DNA of 14,240 bases from an uncultured Ilumatobacter sp. (GTDB taxonomy: Bacteria > Actinomycetota > Acidimicrobiia > Acidimicrobiales > Ilumatobacteraceae), in assembly GCA_938049325.1 (NCBI GenBank), contig CALICC010000359.1, positions 1 to 14,240 of the forward strand. Direction: 5' to 3'. The notes below the pieces were generated by a model. The model was not told the origin of the DNA and did no database searches. It saw nothing but the letters and a program-made list of their open reading frames with translations. Made by a program: the position numbers and the translations under genes. This document shows positions 13,201-14,240 of this stretch, one piece after another (positions within the stretch are counted from its first letter, which is position 1; each line of letters starts with the position of its first letter).

Positions 13201-14240
13201 CACCGTCATGTCTTCCTCGATCCCGATCCCGACCCGGCGGCATCGCACGCGGAGCGAGCCCGTCTCTTCGCGCTGCCCCGCTCGAGCTGGACTGACTACG
13301 ACGAGGCACTCATCTCGTCCGGTGGTGGTGTGTTCTCACGTCGAGCGAAGTCGATTCCGATCACAGCGCAAGTGCGCTCGGCGCTCGGGATCGCCGACGA
13401 CATCGAAGAGTTGCGGCCCGACGACCTGATCTCAGCGATCCTGCGCGCCCCGGTCGATCTGCTCTGGAACGGCGGCATCGGCACGTACGTCAAGTCGAGT
13501 GACGAATCGCACGATTCGGTGGGTGACCGCGCCAACGATTCACTGCGGATCGACGCTTCGGAACTGCGCTGCCGTGTGGTCGGTGAAGGCGGCAACCTCG
13601 GGCTCACGCAGCTTGCGCGCGTGGAGTACGCAGTTGGCGGCGGACTGATCTATGCAGATGCCATCGACAACTCCGCGGGCGTTGACTGCAGCGATCACGA
13701 AGTCAACATCAAGATCGCCGTCGACCAGCTCGTCCGCGACGGCGAACTCACGATGAAGCAGCGCAACGAGCTGCTCGCCGAGATGACTGACGAGGTGGCC
13801 GAGCTCGTGCTCGACAACAACCGTGCGCAGACGCTCGCGTTGATGATCGCCCGCCGTCAGGGACTGTCGATGGTGAACGTGCACGCGAGGTATCTCGAAG
13901 CACTCGAGTCGGATGGCGTGATCGACCGCGGCCTCGAGTACCTGCCGACCGACAAGCAGATCGCTGAGCGTCAAGCGCTCGGGAGTGGGCTACGCGCACC
14001 CGAGTTCGCCGTGATGATCGCCTACACGAAGAACATCGACACACAAGAGATCCTCGACTCTGATCTGCCCGAGTCGCCGGTACTCGAAGCCGACCTGCTG
14101 GCGTATTTCCCGTCAGCGCTTCGCGAGCGGTTCCCGACGGTGTTGCTCGATCATCGGCTTCGGCGTGAGATCATCGCCACCGGCCTCGTCAACAACATGG
14201 TCAACCTTGGTGGCATCTCGTTCGACCACCGCATGACCGA
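10234..14240 (+). CDS. gdh: NAD-specific glutamate dehydrogenase, large 180-kDa type (3' partial)
   Basis: An uninterrupted frame runs from GTG 10234 off the right edge, giving about 1335 residues of an enzyme that is usually near 1600 aa. It oxidises L-glutamate to 2-oxoglutarate and ammonium with NAD+ and is mainly catabolic. The N-terminal half has the family's ACT-like regulatory segments, such as RSVLMFVTDDIPFLVDTV (about 91-108). The catalytic domain shows RGGRVARGGLRWSDRPEDFR, then GLVKAQMVKNAVIVPVGAKG (810-829) with substrate-site lysines K818 and K828. The NAD-binding Rossmann loop is VVGVGDMSGDVFGNGM (961-976). WNGGIGTYVK and VGEGGNLGLTQ follow. No frameshift is seen. It diverges from the peptidoglycan-binding protein; the shared region holds SOS-like boxes. 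Confidence 0.95.
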   Translation, partial: MSTYTEVADTLAALADLARERRPGDEVLVDFIQRYYRELPDEDADDRRLEDAYAAAVTHLNLGRTRAPGDVLVRVLSPKSERDGWRTERSVLMFVTDDIPFLVDTVRMVLDRHDLGIHLLVHPMLPVARNDQHEVIGFVDTQSDRANPSDGVEAWTLIELDRCQPDVEEQLAADVTAAIGEVLRVVEDFEPMRDRMRSVANGDPLLAWLGDQHFVLLGAASYDRTIGNDGFPELALRPGSELGEYRPDARLDAAQPYPPSKVGDDETVIARTDAVATVHRAARMTCVSVRPASEGGSIEHRFIGLLGSGAYRESVFAIPTVGDRAREVLALATASEVSHTGRNVKHVVETLPREELFELGSDALARLVIDIVGLQERRIVRVFDVAEPVGPWTTVFVYVPRARFEPDLAERIRGLVEQHYDSESRDLHTLLGASSLARITMTVRARDGVDLDRLASDVDDMSTTWDDRAEAAIRQSFGDVAGRKMFAAVRAAIPADYRARVDPAVADSDLTKVASLLGAEPDSEDSLVTSFGRTVDAPPRHWRFRVFRRGSASTIAELVPMLDHLGLHAIDERPYVFECPGGDVHLYDIGVRIDGGSTLLEGHDDTQQLEVQRAFVGLINGTVESDGLNRLIIAAGLTGRQVAVLRTYARYLHQAGFPFSRSYVEEAIVRHADLAAVLAQMFDARFDPTAGDLSIVRLDRADELRSRALKLLDDIPSLDDDRICRAILVLIDATLRTNAFRSRPDGTLAPEIAVKLNPLAIPFLPQPRPMFEIFVCSPSVEGVHLRGGRVARGGLRWSDRPEDFRTEVLGLVKAQMVKNAVIVPVGAKGGFVIKNSTADPADRDAVRAEGVDRYQRFIRSLLDVTDNLDGATVVPPPDCVIYDDADPYLVVAADKGTATFSDIANGLALDAGFWLGDAFASGGSVGYDHKAMGITARGAWESVRRHVRVLGKDLEVDELTVVGVGDMSGDVFGNGMLLSTHLKLLAAFDHRHVFLDPDPDPAASHAERARLFALPRSSWTDYDEALISSGGGVFSRRAKSIPITAQVRSALGIADDIEELRPDDLISAILRAPVDLLWNGGIGTYVKSSDESHDSVGDRANDSLRIDASELRCRVVGEGGNLGLTQLARVEYAVGGGLIYADAIDNSAGVDCSDHEVNIKIAVDQLVRDGELTMKQRNELLAEMTDEVAELVLDNNRAQTLALMIARRQGLSMVNVHARYLEALESDGVIDRGLEYLPTDKQIAERQALGSGLRAPEFAVMIAYTKNIDTQEILDSDLPESPVLEADLLAYFPSALRERFPTVLLDHRLRREIIATGLVNNMVNLGGISFDHRMT

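Noticed and set aside
1..14240. CRISPR arrays, tRNA/rRNA genes, insertion sequences, prophage genes
   Set aside because: No regularly spaced direct repeats, no cloverleaf-like sequence with a T-loop box, and no transposase, integrase or phage-type protein was found on either strand.

Overview
The window looks like a chromosomal segment of a high-GC actinobacterium. Codon third positions are strongly G/C, GTG starts occur, the toxin-antitoxin pair resembles mycobacterial MazE9-type modules, and the large NAD-glutamate dehydrogenase is the type found in Streptomyces and Mycobacterium. The general flavour (Asp-rich secreted proteins, short convergent gaps, ETF next to a dimethylglycine-dehydrogenase-like protein) suggests a marine Acidimicrobiia such as Ilumatobacter. 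That placement is an inference from style, not a match I could run. No tRNA, rRNA, CRISPR array, transposase or phage gene is visible.

Positions 1-2162 form an electron-transfer block on the + strand. It holds the last 54 residues of a GcvT/dimethylglycine-dehydrogenase-like protein, a 186-bp low-complexity spacer with a strong G/C hairpin, then etfB and etfA. Dimethylglycine and sarcosine dehydrogenases of this fold classically hand electrons to ETF, so the order makes metabolic sense. Positions 2163-3338 hold a three-gene cassette with 4-nt overlaps: an unrecognised 164-aa protein, a MazE-like ribbon-helix-helix antitoxin and a MazF/PemK toxin.

An NmrA-like NAD(P)-binding protein on the - strand (3347-4327) faces mazF across an 8-bp convergent gap. 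It diverges from a thioredoxin (4489-4887) over a 161-bp region that contains short repeats. After a hairpin comes a 409-aa AhpD/carboxymuconolactone-decarboxylase-like protein with an unusual four-cysteine active-site cluster. The two + strand genes look like a redox pair.

Positions 6219-9073 carry a complex inverted repeat, a predicted lipoprotein of unknown family, and a secreted two-domain-plus-GH16 glycoside hydrolase, pointing to polysaccharide degradation outside the cell. A small - strand ORF (9082-9336) follows.

The right end has a divergent pair. On the - strand is a peptidoglycan-binding-domain protein without a signal peptide (9428-10084). On the + strand is the first ~1335 residues of a large NAD-specific glutamate dehydrogenase (10234 to the window edge). 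Their shared promoter region contains GAAC-N4-GTTC, the core of the actinobacterial/Bacillus LexA (SOS) box, plus a one-mismatch second copy 23 bp away.
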